A stretch of 6,315 nt of DNA from Ignavibacteriales bacterium UBA6490. GTDB lineage: Bacteria > Bacteroidota > Ignavibacteria > Ignavibacteriales > Ignavibacteriaceae. The stretch lies in NCBI GenBank assembly GCA_002435365.1, contig DJMM01000067.1, forward strand, positions 1 to 6,315, written 5' to 3'. Of the stretch, positions 4,768 to 6,315 are shown piece after piece. The notes beneath the pieces were generated by a model. It saw nothing but the letters and a program-made list of their open reading frames with translations. It did no database searches and was not told where the DNA came from. Each line of letters opens with the position of its first letter. The stretch's first letter is position 1. Made by a program: the position numbers and the translations under genes.

Positions 4768-6315
4768 ATGAATCCGTTTGAACATCCGGATAAATTTGTA
4801 AACAGACATATAGGTCCGAGTGATACAGATATTGCAGAGATGCTTAGAACTGTTGGTGCGTCAACTTTAGATGAACTGATTGATCACACCATTCCAGCTT
4901 CGATAAGATTGAAAAATGACCTGAAACTTGATGAGCCGCTGACTGAATACTGGTTCCTCGAAAAGCTTAAAAAAATTGCACGAAAAAACAGGGTATTTAA
5001 ATCATACATTGGTATGGGATACTACAACACAACAATGCCAGCGGTCATTCAGAGAAATATCCTCGAAAATCCAGGATGGTATACTCAGTACACTCCTTAC
5101 CAGGCAGAAATTTCTCAGGGCAGACTGGAAGCTTTAATGAATTTCCAAACTGCTGTAGTCGATCTGACCGGACTCCCGGTAACAAATGCATCATTACTCG
5201 ATGAGGGAACTGCTGCTGCAGAAGCAATGTCGATGTTTTATTCCTTGCGTAAAAACAAGAATGCTAATAAATTTTTTATATCCGATGATGTATTTCCTCA
5301 GACAATCGATGTTATTAAAACAAGATCCAATCCGCATGATATCGAAGTAGTAATAGGTGACTGGAAAAAGGTATTGCTTGATGATACTTATTTTGGTCTG
5401 CTGGTGCAGTATCCATCCGGATTTGGAGAGGTATTTGATTACAGGGATTTCTTTAATGAAGCTGAGAAAAAAGGAATACATAAAGTAGTTGCTGCAGATC
5501 TGCTAAGTCTTGCACTGCTTACTCCGCCGGGGGAATTCGGGGCTGATTGTGTAGTTGGGAGCTCTCAACGATTTGGGATACCGATGGGATACGGCGGACC
5601 GCATGCCGCATTTTTTTCCACAAAGGATGACTTTAAAAGATATATTCCAGGAAGGATTATAGGTCTTTCAATCGACGCTGACGGAAATAATGCTTACCGG
5701 ATGGCTTTACAGACCCGTGAGCAGCATATACGGCGTGAAAAGGCAACCAGCAACATTTGCACCGCACAGGTTCTTCTTGCAATAATGGCGGGCATGTATG
5801 CGGTTTATCATGGCCCCCACGGTCTTAAAGCAATCGCATCAAGGATACATAAACTTACCAGGCTTCTTGCCGCAGAATTAAAGAACCTGGGGTATAATAT
5901 TGTTAACGAGCATTTTTTTGATACCATCACCATTGAGGTTAACGGCAGCCAGAAGGATTTAAAAAAACTTGCAGAGTCAAAAGAACTTAACTTCAGATAC
6001 ATCGGTAAAAACAGGATAGGTATTTCTTTAAATGAACCTACAGACCTCAACAACATTATTGAAATAATAAGTGTTTTTGCTGAACATAAAGGGAAAAATG
6101 CTGATCCGGGGATGATCATAAAACATTCTGAAAATATTGATGTTAGTTTTCCCGAAGCAATTTCTCGATCAACCGGTTACTTGCAGCATCCGGTATTTAA
6201 TTCTTATCATTCTGAAACCGAGATGATGAGGTATTTGAAAAGACTGGAAAATAAGGACCTTTCCCTGATGCACTCGATGATCTCACTGGGATCCTGCACA
6301 ATGAAGCTTAATGCA
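4768..6315 (+). CDS. gcvP: Glycine dehydrogenase (decarboxylating), P protein, N-terminal 516 residues (3' end outside window)
   Basis: The PLP-dependent P protein of the glycine cleavage system decarboxylates glycine and passes the aminomethyl group to the lipoyl arm of the H protein; it acts in the cytoplasm. The frame is open for 516 codons to the window end. Seen in order: RHIGPS (13-18); IGMGYYNT (81-88); NPGWYTQYTPYQAEISQGRLEAL (from 101); ASLLDEGTAAAEA (141-153); VVGSSQRFGIPMGYGGPHAAF (from 262); PGRIIGLS (294-301); YRMALQTREQHIRREKATSNICTAQ (from 310), and LGSCTMKLN (507-515). These are hallmark GcvP blocks. Continuation past LGSCTMKLN shows the long fused form (usually about 950-960 residues) rather than the split GcvPA/GcvPB form, whose A subunit ends near residue 450. 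The PLP-binding lysine lies in the missing half. The start at MNPFEHPDKFVNRHIGPS fits the family. The Shine-Dalgarno is weak (GAAAG, 4755-4759). No other gcv gene lies upstream. The terminator at 4443-4472 implies a separate transcript. Confidence 0.97.
   Translation, partial: MNPFEHPDKFVNRHIGPSDTDIAEMLRTVGASTLDELIDHTIPASIRLKNDLKLDEPLTEYWFLEKLKKIARKNRVFKSYIGMGYYNTTMPAVIQRNILENPGWYTQYTPYQAEISQGRLEALMNFQTAVVDLTGLPVTNASLLDEGTAAAEAMSMFYSLRKNKNANKFFISDDVFPQTIDVIKTRSNPHDIEVVIGDWKKVLLDDTYFGLLVQYPSGFGEVFDYRDFFNEAEKKGIHKVVAADLLSLALLTPPGEFGADCVVGSSQRFGIPMGYGGPHAAFFSTKDDFKRYIPGRIIGLSIDADGNNAYRMALQTREQHIRREKATSNICTAQVLLAIMAGMYAVYHGPHGLKAIASRIHKLTRLLAAELKNLGYNIVNEHFFDTITIEVNGSQKDLKKLAESKELNFRYIGKNRIGISLNEPTDLNNIIEIISVFAEHKGKNADPGMIIKHSENIDVSFPEAISRSTGYLQHPVFNSYHSETEMMRYLKRLENKDLSLMHSMISLGSCTMKLNA

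Noticed and set aside
5808..6119. Minus-strand open frame of 103 codons, and those at 5045-5227 and 5194-5481
   Set aside because: All lie antisense to gcvP, whose + strand frame is unbroken and strongly conserved in motif order. They show no start signals or protein features of their own.

Overview
The window looks like chromosomal DNA from a moderately AT-rich member of the Bacteroidota/Chlorobi/Ignavibacteria side of the tree, most plausibly an Ignavibacteria-like lineage. The main clue is that two predicted secreted proteins end in type IX secretion (T9SS) type A sorting domains whose entry motif is N(Y/F)PNPFNPST, the form common in Ignavibacteria and related uncultured phyla rather than the shorter YPNP form of classical Bacteroidetes. 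The housekeeping genes (prfB, gcvP) also read like that group. No taxonomic search was possible, so this is inference.

Layout: (1) 1-390, the 3' third of prfB (release factor 2), cut by the window start. (2) 391-677, a non-coding gap with a short hairpin before the next gene. (3) 678-2687, a 669-residue exported seven-bladed FG-GAP/VCBS-type beta-propeller followed by an FN3-like domain and a T9SS sorting domain. Blade 4 is split inside its calcium loop by a roughly 72-residue extra domain. (4) 2688-2927, an AT-rich gap with a perfect 20-bp palindrome between a possible -10 box and the ribosome binding site. (5) 2928-4421, a 497-residue exported protein with a CX4CH motif directly after the signal peptide, a small beta-rich domain, three FN3-like domains and a T9SS sorting domain. 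A run of eight G lies inside the CX4CH codons. (6) 4422-4767, a clear rho-independent terminator, then a degenerate 11-bp tandem repeat with an inverted copy, then an AT-rich leader with a TATAAT box. (7) 4768-6315, the 5' half (516 codons) of gcvP, the glycine decarboxylase P protein, open at the window end.

All four genes are on the + strand, but the gaps of 240-346 bases and the terminator suggest separate transcription units rather than one operon. The two middle genes are linked by architecture: both have a signal peptide, an N-terminal cargo module, the same kind of FN3-like linker and the same sorting domain, so both are expected on the cell surface or outside the cell. The flanking genes are cytoplasmic housekeeping genes with no evident functional link to them. 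I see no CRISPR array, transposase, tRNA, rRNA or defence system. The points most worth a second look are the split propeller blade, the CX4CH surface protein with its G8 tract, the 20-bp palindrome and the 11-bp repeat cluster.
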